Positions 6,709 through 13,404 are shown, counted from the stretch's first letter. The stretch: DNA of 17,422 nt from Thermoproteus sp. UBA157 (GCA_002497345.1 DANS01000016.1:23581-41002), one strand, 5' to 3'. Translations and numbers: made by a program. The notes: generated from the sequence alone by a model not told the origin.

Positions 6709-7251
6709 CTAATGGGACATCATTAAAATATTGGTGACAGCTGGACGCGAAACGAAGACCACAAAATGACGATATGCAGCCCAGCCCGCGTCGTCGGGTG
6801 AGGCTAGGCGCCCTCGGCCCAGCTTTAACTCTCCACGGCCCTTCCCGGAAGCCCAACCGCTTTTGGTCTGACGAGGCCCCTCTCCTCGGCGTATAGCCCT
6901 TTCCCTGGCCTTGTCGAAAACCTCGGGATCGCCGCAGAGGAGCTTGCCGTCGGCGAATGCGTCGAGCACTATCGTGGAGCGCTCCAGGATCTCGTCGAGC
7001 TTATCCGGCGGAAGCCACGCTACTAGGCCCACGTCTAGCGCCTCGAGCTTGTACTGGCCCGTTGGCGTAACCGCCAGCAGATCCCAATCGCTCAGCGGCG
7101 TGTTGTCGCCCCTAGCCCTAGAGCCGAGCAGGACAACGGCAAGGGCCTTGCCGCACAGCTCCCTTAACACTGCCGCGAATCCGGTCTCCCTCAACGAGGA
7201 GATCCCCCTAAGAGCCTTCGGCCACCTCTCGTACCCCCATGTTAAATCCAT
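6709..7251 (-). CDS. MNT-type nucleotidyltransferase, C-terminus probably frameshifted
   Basis: Minimal nucleotidyltransferase of the kind paired with HEPN proteins; known pairs AMPylate or inhibit the HEPN toxin. Signature GSRARGDNTPLSDWDLLAV (GS...D.D) lies after an N-terminal helix YERWPKALRGISSL. The frame is open from 7296, but the first 15 residues (NDYRRWEAGEAIKC) look like the tail of the upstream HEPN protein, so I place the start at the ATG at 7251. Beyond about 6902 the reading turns into an Arg/Gly-rich tail. Skipping one base in the run at 6897-6902 gives GLYAEERGLVRPKAVGLPGR and a stop at 6825, a 141-residue protein of normal size for the family. So it is either a real decay mutation or a sequence error. 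Gene function is doubtful either way because its partner is broken. Confidence 0.6.
   Translation of the reverse strand: MDLTWGYERWPKALRGISSLRETGFAAVLRELCGKALAVVLLGSRARGDNTPLSDWDLLAVTPTGQYKLEALDVGLVAWLPPDKLDEILERSTIVLDAFADGKLLCGDPEVFDKARERAIRRGEGPRQTKSGWASGKGRGELKLGRGRLASPDDAGWAAYRHFVVFVSRPAVTNILMMSH
6721..6730 (-). promoter_or_regulatory. TATA box of etfCX
   Basis: cattaaaata on the plus strand, centred about 27 bases upstream of ATG 6699. It lies inside the 3' tail of the frameshifted nucleotidyltransferase reading frame, which supports the view that this tail is not a genuine coding end. Confidence 0.6.
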
Positions 7252-7562
7252 GCACTTGATCGCCTCCCCGGCCTCCCACCGCCTGTAGTCGTTCATCCTC
7301 GCGTCGCGGGCTTATATGTAGTGTTGCTCGAGCGCCTCGGCGCATCTGGCCGCCTCTTGAGGCGCCTCCTTGCCGAGGAGCTTGATCAAGTACTGCTCGG
7401 CCGTTGAGCGAGTGATAGGCCGCGATCCGCCCGGCTTAATCAGCAACCCCTTGAGCACTCGACCAACTGCTGCGCGAAAACGCGGCCGAGTCGAATCCGC
7501 CGTCGGCCAGGTCCTCCTTGGCGTAATCCCTAATTGGCTTTGTTGAGCCACAGCTCAGCCAC
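7252..7562 (-). pseudogene. Decayed HEPN-domain protein (toxin partner of the MNT gene)
   Basis: No single frame encodes it, but consecutive frames read as one HEPN protein. GTG at 7562 gives VAELWLNKA to 7536. After a one-base insertion comes IRDYAKEDLADGGFDSAAF (7534-7478), then FAQQLVE (7478-7458) after a one-base loss. VLKGLLIKPGGSRPIT and onward to LEQHYI follows after a further shift (7458-7315), then TAA, then ARDARMNDYRRWEAGEAIKC, which matches the usual HEPN C-terminal helix. At least three frameshifts plus a stop within about 310 bases make this a pseudogene. The SRPITRS segment has Arg where I would expect the conserved His of related proteins (recalled, not checked). A TATA box lies at 7583-7588, so the remnant may still be transcribed. 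Confidence 0.72.
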
Positions 7563-7581
7563 TAAGAAGCTCTAGCCTCAC

Positions 7582-7589
7582 GATAAAAG
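7582..7589 (-). promoter_or_regulatory. TATA box of the HEPN remnant
   Basis: gataaaag on the plus strand, centred about 24 bases upstream of the GTG at 7562. The promoter appears preserved although the gene is not. Confidence 0.45.
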
Positions 7590-7679
7590 CGTTGTTGCGC
7601 AATAGGTGTCAAAATTCCGCGCATCGACGAGGGCTTGCCGCTTTATCGGCGCAGGGCGGGAGTCTCCGCGTCGTTAAGG

Positions 7680-7687
7680 CTTAAAAC
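7680..7687 (+). promoter_or_regulatory. TATA box of moaDE
   Basis: cttaaaac centred about 24 bases upstream of ATG 7707. It lies within the upstream extension of the open frame (from 7635), and so supports 7707 as the start. The rest of the 144-base divergent gap (7563-7706) shows nothing else I can support. Confidence 0.6.
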
Positions 7688-7706
7688 GCCAAAACCGCGA
7701 ACGTCC

Positions 7707-8387
7707 ATGAGGATCAAGGTGAAGTATTTTTCGGCTTTGCGCGATATCACCGGCAAAATATTCGAGGAGCTGGAGGTGCCCGACGATTACACCTTGGGCA
7801 AATTGGCGGATTGGTTCTTCAAGACGTATCCAAAGGCCCTTGCCTACAAGGACGACGTTATATTCTTGGTCAACGGCCGTAACGCCACGGAGAACTATCT
7901 GCTCAGAGAGGGCGACGAAGTGGCCGTGATGCCGCCGGTCTCGGGCGGAGGCGGCTTAATAGCAGACGAGATCGATCTCGATAAGGAGGTGGAGGACGTG
8001 ATCTCCAAGACGGCGCCTCTGGGGGCCGGCGGCGTGGTTATCTTCGTCGGCTTCGTGAAGGGTCGGGTAGACGGGGCCGAGGTGGGCGAGCTCGACTATG
8101 AGGCCTATGAGCCCTACGCGAGCCAGAAGATAGCCGAAATAGAGCAGTGGGCGAGATCTCTCGACGGAGTCCTCGACGCCAGGATCTACCACAGAGTCGG
8201 ATCCCTCAAGCCGGGCGACCACACCATATACGTCCTAGTCGCCGGCGTAAACAGGGAGATCTCCTTCGCGGTGGCTAGGCAAGCTCTGGAGCGCGTGAAG
8301 CACGAGGTGCCCATCTTTAAGCTGGAGAGGAGGAGCGACGGCGATTACTGGGTAATAGGCGATGGGAAGCGCGTGAAGAGGGGCTAA
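7707..8387 (+). CDS. MoaD-MoaE fusion, molybdopterin synthase
   Basis: 226 residues from ATG 7707. Residues 1-83 are MoaD, the ubiquitin-fold sulfur carrier: MRIKVKYFSALRDITGK start, then FLVNGRNATENYLLREGDEVAVMPPVSGGGG, where the di-glycine normally forms the free C-terminus that is thiocarboxylated. Residues 84-226 are MoaE, the catalytic subunit: GAGGVVIFVGFVKGRVDG, LDYEAYEPYA, HRVGSLKPGD, and the lysine-containing KHEVPIFKLERRSDGDYW, matching the catalytic lysine region. Together they insert sulfur into precursor Z (cPMP) to make molybdopterin; in this group the cofactor is often W-pterin. Because the glycines are internal, the fusion presumably needs cleavage to be active, as reported for mycobacterial MoaX. 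The stop overlaps the convergent stop of the 8384 gene. Confidence 0.93.
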   Translation: MRIKVKYFSALRDITGKIFEELEVPDDYTLGKLADWFFKTYPKALAYKDDVIFLVNGRNATENYLLREGDEVAVMPPVSGGGGLIADEIDLDKEVEDVISKTAPLGAGGVVIFVGFVKGRVDGAEVGELDYEAYEPYASQKIAEIEQWARSLDGVLDARIYHRVGSLKPGDHTIYVLVAGVNREISFAVARQALERVKHEVPIFKLERRSDGDYWVIGDGKRVKRG

Positions 8388-8758
8388 CCTTCGTCGATCT
8401 CGAAGGGGGCCTTATCCACGGAGACGGTCCCCTCGACCTCGCTGACGTAGCCGTTGCTCCTCACGTCTACGTGCACGGTTATGACGAGGCCTTTCTTGGT
8501 GACCATGACGACTTCGTCTCGGCCCACCTCGAAGTCGAGCACGGAGTCGCCCTCGGCGCTTATTATCTCAGCTATTCTGGAGGCCAAGCTCCACCTGAAG
8601 GTCAAGGTTATGCCCAGATCGCTTGCGTCGACATCTACGGGGCCCCTCAAGGCCTTGGCCAAGAACTCGGCGGCGCCTTTGTTCAGCTGCGGATCGCCCG
8701 ATTCTATAGTTATTAGAACCCTCAATGGCTTGAGGCGTAATACGCTTTCGGCAAACAC
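8384..8758 (-). CDS. Uncharacterised small protein, 124 aa
   Basis: I do not recognise the family. The protein is soluble-looking and acidic, with no membrane segment and no cysteine. The order is strand (LRVLITIES), helix (NKGAAEFLAKAL), strand (DLGITLTF), helix (ASRIAEIIS), then a run of strands (VLDFEVGRDEVVMVTKKGLVITVHVDVR). Starts at GTG 8758, with a TATA box centred about 24 bases upstream. Its stop codon overlaps the stop of moaDE in the tetranucleotide CTAA (8384-8387). It is divergent from the KaiC-like ATPase with 78 bases between; the two promoters lie back to back. A small regulatory or nucleic-acid-binding role is possible, but there is no evidence for one. Confidence 0.75.
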   Translation of the reverse strand: MFAESVLRLKPLRVLITIESGDPQLNKGAAEFLAKALRGPVDVDASDLGITLTFRWSLASRIAEIISAEGDSVLDFEVGRDEVVMVTKKGLVITVHVDVRSNGYVSEVEGTVSVDKAPFEIDEG

Positions 8759-8777
8759 GCTTGACGCCTACGCCGCG

Positions 8778-8785
8778 TTTTAAAA
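8778..8785 (-). promoter_or_regulatory. TATA box of the 8384-8758 gene
   Basis: Palindromic ttttaaaa centred about 24 bases upstream of GTG 8758. Confidence 0.6.
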
Positions 8786-8808
8786 GGTATCTCGACCGTG
8801 GGGGATGG

Positions 8809-8817
8809 AAATATATA
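8809..8817 (+). promoter_or_regulatory. TATA box of the KaiC-like ATPase / tmk operon
   Basis: aaatatata centred 24 bases upstream of ATG 8837. The GGAGGT at 8820-8825 lies upstream of the expected transcription start and so probably is not a ribosome binding site. Confidence 0.6.
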
Positions 8818-8836
8818 CCGGAGGTAATATAGCCAC

Positions 8837-9643
8837 ATGGCGACTCTCGGCGCGGTTTCCTACGACAGATACGAGAGCTTGTTCTACGAGACGAGCCCCA
8901 CGGGGATAGAGGGGTTGGATCAGTTGATCGGAGGGGGCTTCATACGCGGTAGAACTTATCTAATTTCAGGAGAGACCGGAACGGGCAAAACCCTTATTTC
9001 GCTCACCTTCCTCTTGCAGGGAGCTCTCAAGTTTGGGGAGCCAGGCATATACGTCTCCGTCGACGAGACCTACGAACAGCTCGTCATGGGCGCGAAGCGC
9101 TTCGGCTGGGATCTCGAGGAGCTCAGAGCCAAGGGCCTCATAGAAGTGCTGGTGCCGGAGATGGACTTGATAGAACGCTTAAGGGAGAAGGACCCCACGG
9201 CCATCGCCAAATCGCTAATAGCCTCCTTGAGGGACTACGTGGCGGCGCTAAACGCCCAGAGGCTGGTCATAGACCCCATAGCCCCTCTCGTGACGCTGGA
9301 CAAGGACGTGCAAGTGCTCCGCGAGTACATACGCGTATTGGTGATGGGCATAGAGAGGGAGATCGGCACCACGAACATAGTGACGACCGAGATCCCGAGC
9401 GGCTCCACGGCCATAAGCCGCTACGGCGTCGAGGAGTTCCTCGCGACGGGGGTTTTAGTGACGGGCATAGCGAGGACGCGCGACGGCAACTTCAAGCGCG
9501 TGCTCTTCATAAGGAAGATGAGGTGGTCCCCCGTGTCGCCCGGCCTCTACGAGTTCGAGATAGTGCCCAAGGAGGGCGTTGTGGTTAAATCGCAAATCAA
9601 GGAGCCGCTGATGCCGGTGACTTTCCTGCCGTTTGTGCCGTAG
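8837..9643 (+). CDS. KaiC/RAD55-like RecA-superfamily ATPase (single domain)
   Basis: 268 residues, one RecA-fold domain. It opens with the KaiC family phrase TGIEGLDQLIGGGFIRGRTYLISG. Walker A GETGTGKT is at residues 45-52; SVDETYEQL (74-82) corresponds to the KaiC SFEES segment carrying the catalytic acidic residue; Walker B RLVIDPI is at 142-148. After that come TTNIVTTEIPSG and GVLVTGIARTRDGNFKRVLFIRKMR, the usual KaiC-domain end. Archaea have several such proteins with mostly unknown roles (signalling, motility regulation as in ArlH, or DNA repair as in RadB/RAD55). No loop structure here allows a precise assignment. It is followed after 6 bases by tmk, so the two are one operon. Confidence 0.88.
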   Translation: MATLGAVSYDRYESLFYETSPTGIEGLDQLIGGGFIRGRTYLISGETGTGKTLISLTFLLQGALKFGEPGIYVSVDETYEQLVMGAKRFGWDLEELRAKGLIEVLVPEMDLIERLREKDPTAIAKSLIASLRDYVAALNAQRLVIDPIAPLVTLDKDVQVLREYIRVLVMGIEREIGTTNIVTTEIPSGSTAISRYGVEEFLATGVLVTGIARTRDGNFKRVLFIRKMRWSPVSPGLYEFEIVPKEGVVVKSQIKEPLMPVTFLPFVP

Positions 9644-9649
9644 CGCGCT

Positions 9650-10237
9650 GTGGGTCTCCTCGTGGCCATAGAGGGCATAGACGGCAGCGGGAAGAGCACC
9701 GTCATAGCCAAGTTGCGCGAGATCATGCCGATTTACGCCACCAAGGAGCCCAGCGATGGGCCCATAGGCCGTTTGATAAAAGAGTGGGCGCTCAAGGGCG
9801 GCACGTCGGATCCCTACATAGACGCGCTCCTATTCGCCGCGGATAGGCTCGACCACTACCAAAGGGAGATCGCGCCGGCGCTGAAGAGGGGGCTCGTCGT
9901 CGTGACTGAGCGCTATGTTGAGTCCAGCATAGCCTATCAAGGAGCCGCCGGGGTCGACATAGGGTTCGTGGAGGCCATAAACTCCAAGGTCCCGCCTCCC
10001 GATTTGACGATCTTGTTGGACCTAGATCCCGAAGACGCCGTGAGGCGTATAAACGCCAGGAGCGCGCACGCCGAGAAGTATGAACGCCTAGAGTTCCTCA
10101 AAGCCGTGCGCGCTATATACCTCAGGAGGGCGGCGGAACGGGGCTACGTGGTGTTCGACGCCAGGGAAAGGCCGGAGGCCCTCGCTGAGAGGATAGCCGA
10201 GACCATAAGGGCTAAGCTAGGCCTTGGCCAACGATAG
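9650..10237 (+). CDS. tmk: Thymidylate kinase (dTMP kinase)
   Basis: 195 residues starting at GTG 9650, 6 bases after the stop of the KaiC-like gene. Phosphorylates dTMP to dTDP. Seen: P-loop GIDGSGKST (9-17), KEPSDGPIGRLIK (32-44), ADRLDH (64-69), the TMP-binding TERYVESSIAYQGA (86-99), LTILLDLDPEDAVRRI before the lid, and the lid arginines around RINARSAHAEKYERL. Length and motif order match archaeal dTMP kinases of about 190-210 residues. The last 21 bases overlap the 3' end of hisH, which is transcribed toward it. Confidence 0.94.
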   Translation: MGLLVAIEGIDGSGKSTVIAKLREIMPIYATKEPSDGPIGRLIKEWALKGGTSDPYIDALLFAADRLDHYQREIAPALKRGLVVVTERYVESSIAYQGAAGVDIGFVEAINSKVPPPDLTILLDLDPEDAVRRINARSAHAEKYERLEFLKAVRAIYLRRAAERGYVVFDARERPEALAERIAETIRAKLGLGQR

Positions 10238-10792
10238 GAACCTTCTGAGCACCTCGAGGCCCCTTCTTCCGCTCCTCTCCGGATGGAATTGAACTCCATA
10301 GATCCCCTTGCCTTGATCGCACACGGCCGCCACGTACCTCCTCCTCAGGTTTATATATGCGGCTTCGTAAGGCGCGCCCTTGGCTTCGACTCCGTAGCTG
10401 TGTAAGTAGTAGAAGTAACCGCTCTCTGCCAGATCGCAAGTGCCGGTTGCGGCGGTGAGCTCCCAGCCTATGTGCGGAACCCTCTCGGCCTCTATCTTGA
10501 CCACGCGCCCCGGGAACAGCGCCAGGCCGGGGCCCTCCCCCTCCTCGCTGGACTCGAAAAACAACTGCATACCTAGACAAATCCCCAACATCGGCTTAGA
10601 TCCCACGTATCGCCTCACAGCCGACGCCAGCTTGCTAGCGACCGAGAAGGTCCCCACGCCGGGCAACACCACGGCGTCGGCGGCGTCTAGGCCCTCGCCC
10701 TTGGAGACGTAGGCCTCCGCGCCTAACCTCCTCAACGCCGATATGAGGCTCCCGATATTGCCCACCGTGTAGTCGAGTATCGCGACCTTCAT
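10217..10792 (-). CDS. hisH: Imidazole glycerol phosphate synthase, glutamine amidotransferase subunit
   Basis: 191 residues. Class I glutaminase that supplies ammonia to HisF in histidine biosynthesis. Seen: DYTVGNIGSL (7-16), LPGVGTF (43-49), nucleophile Cys72 in GICLGMQLF, the PHIGW segment (106-110) followed by YFYYLHSY (126-133), and the His170/Glu172 pair in QFHPERS. All catalytic-triad residues are present. Its ATG overlaps the hisG stop (ATGA), so it is translationally coupled to hisG. hisF is not in this window. Confidence 0.96.
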   Translation of the reverse strand: MKVAILDYTVGNIGSLISALRRLGAEAYVSKGEGLDAADAVVLPGVGTFSVASKLASAVRRYVGSKPMLGICLGMQLFFESSEEGEGPGLALFPGRVVKIEAERVPHIGWELTAATGTCDLAESGYFYYLHSYGVEAKGAPYEAAYINLRRRYVAAVCDQGKGIYGVQFHPERSGRRGLEVLRRFLSLAKA

Positions 10793-11631
10793 TTTATCAG
10801 CTTGTCCAGGGGGACCACTACGACGTCTTTGGCGCCCGCGGCCTTGAGCTTCATGATCAAGTCCGGGAGGTCGCCCTCGTCCACTACCGAGAACACCTCG
10901 TACATATCGCCTCTAGCGAGCCTCGCGACGCTCGGCGACTCCAGCGCCGGCAACACCGAGATGACTTCGGCTATTTTGTCGGAGGGCACATTCAAGAATA
11001 TCATGCGCTTGTTCTGCGCGTCTAGGTGACCCTTTATGTACGCGGCGAGCTTCCGCACCACGTAGTGCTCTGCCCATTCGCGGCCCGCCACCAAGCGGGC
11101 CGAGGTATCCATTATCTTCTCAAGGGGCTGGAGGCCGTGTAGGGCCAACGTCGTGCCGGTGGCCATCACGTCGACCACCACGTCGGCTACGCCTAGAAGC
11201 GGCATCACCTCGACGGAGCCCGACACCTTGACTATCCTCACCCTCTTCCCTCTCTCCTCGAAAAACCTCGAGGCTATGTTGACGTATTTAGTGGCCACCT
11301 TGATCCCGTCGGGCAGCTCGTCGACCGAGCCCCACCGACCCTTAACTGCCGCAACCACTATGGATCCCTTGCCTATTCTCAAATCCAAGAGCTCCTCCAC
11401 GTCGGCGCCTGACTCGACCACGTAGTCGTGGCCTGTGATGCCGGCCGCGACCCTCCCCGCTGCCACGATTTGGGGTATATCCTCGGGCCTTAGCTTTATC
11501 ACGTTTAGGTCGGGCCAAGTGGTGGGCAATATTATGGACCTCTCGTCGGATGCGAGGAGGCTTATGCCGGCGAGTTCCAGAAGCCTAAGCGCCGGCTCCA
11601 TCAAACGCCCCTTATTCGGCACCGCGAGCAA
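10789..11631 (-). CDS. hisG: ATP phosphoribosyltransferase, long form
   Basis: 280 residues. Catalyses the first step of histidine synthesis, ATP + PRPP to phosphoribosyl-ATP. Seen: AVPNKGRLMEPALRLLE near the start, RPEDIPQIVAAGRVAAGITGHDY (48-70), and the PRPP-binding loop DVMATGTTL (154-162). A C-terminal ACT-like domain (about 205-280, FLNVPSDKIAEV through DVVVVPLDKLI) marks the long, histidine-feedback-regulated form that works without HisZ. The start is uncertain. The frame offers a TTG at 11631, but the nearest TATA box (11672-11680) sits 23 bases from an out-of-frame ATG at 11653. Removing one base of the G4 run at 11635-11638 would join that ATG in frame. Confidence 0.94.
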   Translation of the reverse strand: MLAVPNKGRLMEPALRLLELAGISLLASDERSIILPTTWPDLNVIKLRPEDIPQIVAAGRVAAGITGHDYVVESGADVEELLDLRIGKGSIVVAAVKGRWGSVDELPDGIKVATKYVNIASRFFEERGKRVRIVKVSGSVEVMPLLGVADVVVDVMATGTTLALHGLQPLEKIMDTSARLVAGREWAEHYVVRKLAAYIKGHLDAQNKRMIFLNVPSDKIAEVISVLPALESPSVARLARGDMYEVFSVVDEGDLPDLIMKLKAAGAKDVVVVPLDKLIK

Positions 11632-11671
11632 TATGGGGACTGTCCACGGGCATGCCGTCCACGGAGCGCAC

Positions 11672-11680
11672 CTATTTAAG
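11672..11680 (-). promoter_or_regulatory. Possible TATA box of hisGH within the hisC 3' end
   Basis: tatttaag region on the plus strand, overlapping the last codons and stop of hisC. It is centred about 45 bases from the hisG TTG but 23 bases from the ATG at 11653. It could let hisGH be transcribed apart from hisC. Confidence 0.4.
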
Positions 11681-12688
11681 CTTTAACGCTTCGGACAGCG
11701 CTACCAGGAACTTCTCCATGATGTCCATGGGCGCTACCGTGAACCTCAGACACGACTCGCACAAGGGCCTTCCGCCGAGGGCCCTAACGGCGAAGCCCCT
11801 CTTGTAGAGCTCGGCCGCGACGGCCTCCGCGTCCTCGAGCTTGAGGGTTATGAAGTTGGCCTCGCCGACGTATTTGTCCGTCAGGAGCCTCCCGGCCACC
11901 TCGTCCCTCACGGCGCGCGCCTCGTCCACCGAGCGCCTCACATATTTCTCCAAATCCAACGCCCTCTCGACGGCCTTGGCCGAGTAGCTGCTTATGGGGT
12001 GGGGATACGCCAACGCCTTGAGCGCAGACGCTAAAGGCCCGCGGGCCACTAGGTAGCCCACCCTGAGCCCTGCGAGGCCCCAGGCCTTCGAGAAGGTCCT
12101 GGCCTCGACGACGTTGCCGTATTCGTAGAGCTCGGGCTTCCAGAGCCCCGCGAACTCCGCGTAGGCCGCGTCGTAGATGACGAGGCCTTCCAGCCTCGAC
12201 GCCAGCTCCTCGAGCTCCTTCACCAAGTGGCCCGTGGGGTTATTGGGCGAACAGACGTAGACCGCGCCGCCCTTAGCCCTCCTGGCCACCTCGTCTACGT
12301 CTACGCCTAGATCCGGCCTATATGAAAGCTGGACGCGCTCGATGCCCAGCTGCTCCGCGAGGATGCGCGGCATGCTGTACGTGGGCTCCAGCACGACCAA
12401 CCTCCTCTCCTCGGCGAAATGGAGGAGCTGAATGGCCAGCCTCAGCCCATCATCTGCGCCCGCGGTTATCACTACGGAGCCTCTGGGGAGGCCCATGTGA
12501 TCCTCTATCTTGGCGGCCAGCGATGAGTTGTTGGGCTGCGTGTAGTAGCGCGCCTCCCAGCTCTCCAAGCCGCCGAGGATCTCCCTATAGTATTCCTCGG
12601 GCAGGAAGAGGTTCTCGTTGAAGTGTAGTCTATATACGCTGTATCCGACGTCTGGCTCCTCGTAGAACTCCGGAAGCCTCTTGAACAC
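11672..12688 (-). CDS. hisC: Histidinol-phosphate aminotransferase
   Basis: 338 residues, typical for a compact archaeal HisC. PLP enzyme of fold type I that converts imidazole acetol phosphate plus glutamate to histidinol phosphate. Seen: NEN near residue 24-26, ITAGADDGLRL (74-84), EPTYSMPR (101-108), SPNNPTG with Asn150 (147-153), IYDAAYAEF (171-179), Lys201 in the Schiff-base motif TFSKAWGLAGLRVGYL, and a C-terminal LRFTV with the substrate-binding Arg. Start GTG at 12688, with a TATA box centred about 24 bases upstream in the very short gap to divergent hisI. hisG begins 40 bases after its stop. Confidence 0.94.
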   Translation of the reverse strand: MFKRLPEFYEEPDVGYSVYRLHFNENLFLPEEYYREILGGLESWEARYYTQPNNSSLAAKIEDHMGLPRGSVVITAGADDGLRLAIQLLHFAEERRLVVLEPTYSMPRILAEQLGIERVQLSYRPDLGVDVDEVARRAKGGAVYVCSPNNPTGHLVKELEELASRLEGLVIYDAAYAEFAGLWKPELYEYGNVVEARTFSKAWGLAGLRVGYLVARGPLASALKALAYPHPISSYSAKAVERALDLEKYVRRSVDEARAVRDEVAGRLLTDKYVGEANFITLKLEDAEAVAAELYKRGFAVRALGGRPLCESCLRFTVAPMDIMEKFLVALSEALKLK

Positions 12689-12707
12689 GTGAAGGCCGCG
12701 CGGGGTT

Positions 12708-12716
12708 CTTAAATAC
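12708..12716. promoter_or_regulatory. Shared bidirectional TATA region, hisC / hisI
   Basis: The 44-base gap between the divergent GTG starts at 12688 and 12733 holds a single AT-rich core, cttaaatac. It is centred 24 bases from the hisC start and 21 bases from the hisI start, so the same element or two almost superimposed ones must serve both leaderless transcripts. Confidence 0.55.
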
Positions 12717-12732
12717 GCGTCGCGAATAAGTC

Positions 12733-13140
12733 GTGGAGCCTAAGCCTCTGGCGTCGGCGGAGGAGGCTTGGAGGATAGCCAGCGGGCTCAACTACCGCCA
12801 GAGAGACGGCACGGTCATAGCCGTGGTGCAAGACGTAGAGACGGGGGAGGTCCTCATGGTGGGCCATATGGATCCCGTCGCGGTCTTCCTAACCCTCACC
12901 ACGGGGCTGGCGCACTATTGGTCCACCAGCAGGAGGAGGCTGTGGCTGAAGGGGGAGACCTCCGGCCACTACCAGTACGTGGTGGAGTTCAGGAGCGATT
13001 GCGACGGCGACGCGGTCTTGCTGAAGGTTGTGCAGATAGGAGCCGCTTGCCACACGGGCTCCCGATCGTGCTTCGGCTCTAGGTACTCGCGGCTTCTGCC
13101 GAGTCCTGAGAGGCTTAGGCTAGCGCCTACGCCGCCTTAG
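12733..13140 (+). CDS. hisI: Phosphoribosyl-AMP cyclohydrolase
   Basis: 135 residues, a stand-alone enzyme not fused to HisE. Opens the adenine ring of phosphoribosyl-AMP in the third step of histidine synthesis. Seen: VLMVGHMDPVAV (the family's usual MLAYMN is replaced), HYWSTSRRRLWLKGETSGH (61-79), the Mg/Zn-binding DCDGDAVLLKV (89-99), and AACHTGSRSCF (105-114) with the zinc cysteines and histidine. Starts at GTG 12733; Met is absent nearby, and the TATA box at 12708-12716 supports this choice. The last 21 bases overlap the 3' end of hisE. Confidence 0.95.
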   Translation: MEPKPLASAEEAWRIASGLNYRQRDGTVIAVVQDVETGEVLMVGHMDPVAVFLTLTTGLAHYWSTSRRRLWLKGETSGHYQYVVEFRSDCDGDAVLLKVVQIGAACHTGSRSCFGSRYSRLLPSPERLRLAPTPP

Positions 13141-13404
13141 CTCCTCGCACACGTCCTCGAGGCTGAGCCCTTGCGCCGCTAGGAGGACTAAAAGGTGGTA
13201 CAAGAGATCGGCCGCCTCCTCGATAGTCCTCCGCTTTCCCTCGGCTAAGGCGGCAACGGCGAGCTCCACGGCCTCCTCGCCGACTTTCCTAGCTATATAG
13301 CTTACGCCTTTGCTATATATAGTGTAGGTGTAGCTGCTGGGATCTTGAGATGCGATCTTGTCTCTTATTACGCGCTCCAGCTCCACCAAGACATCGCAGC
13401 TCAT
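13120..13404 (-). CDS. hisE: Phosphoribosyl-ATP pyrophosphatase
   Basis: 94 residues, all-alpha MazG-like enzyme for the second step of histidine synthesis. Seen: SSYTYTIYSKGVSYIARKVGEEAVELAVAA with the conserved K.GEEA.E metal/phosphate site (residues 40-47) and the partner motif EEAADLLYHLLVLL (62-75). It ends in five arginines. The open frame runs upstream to 13668, but the real start is the ATG at 13404, which overlaps the hisD stop (ATGA). The upstream part is an antisense-like shadow of hisD. Convergent 21-base overlap with hisI. Confidence 0.94.
   Translation of the reverse strand: MSCDVLVELERVIRDKIASQDPSSYTYTIYSKGVSYIARKVGEEAVELAVAALAEGKRRTIEEAADLLYHLLVLLAAQGLSLEDVCEELRRRRR

Noticed and set aside
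7312..7551. 79-codon minus-strand reading frame as an independent gene
   Set aside because: Its last 45 residues are the HEPN segment, but its first part is the HEPN gene read out of frame. It is a fragment of the pseudogene, not a gene.
8820..8825. GGAGGT as a Shine-Dalgarno site for the KaiC-like gene
   Set aside because: It lies between the TATA box and the expected transcription start, so it would not be in the mRNA.
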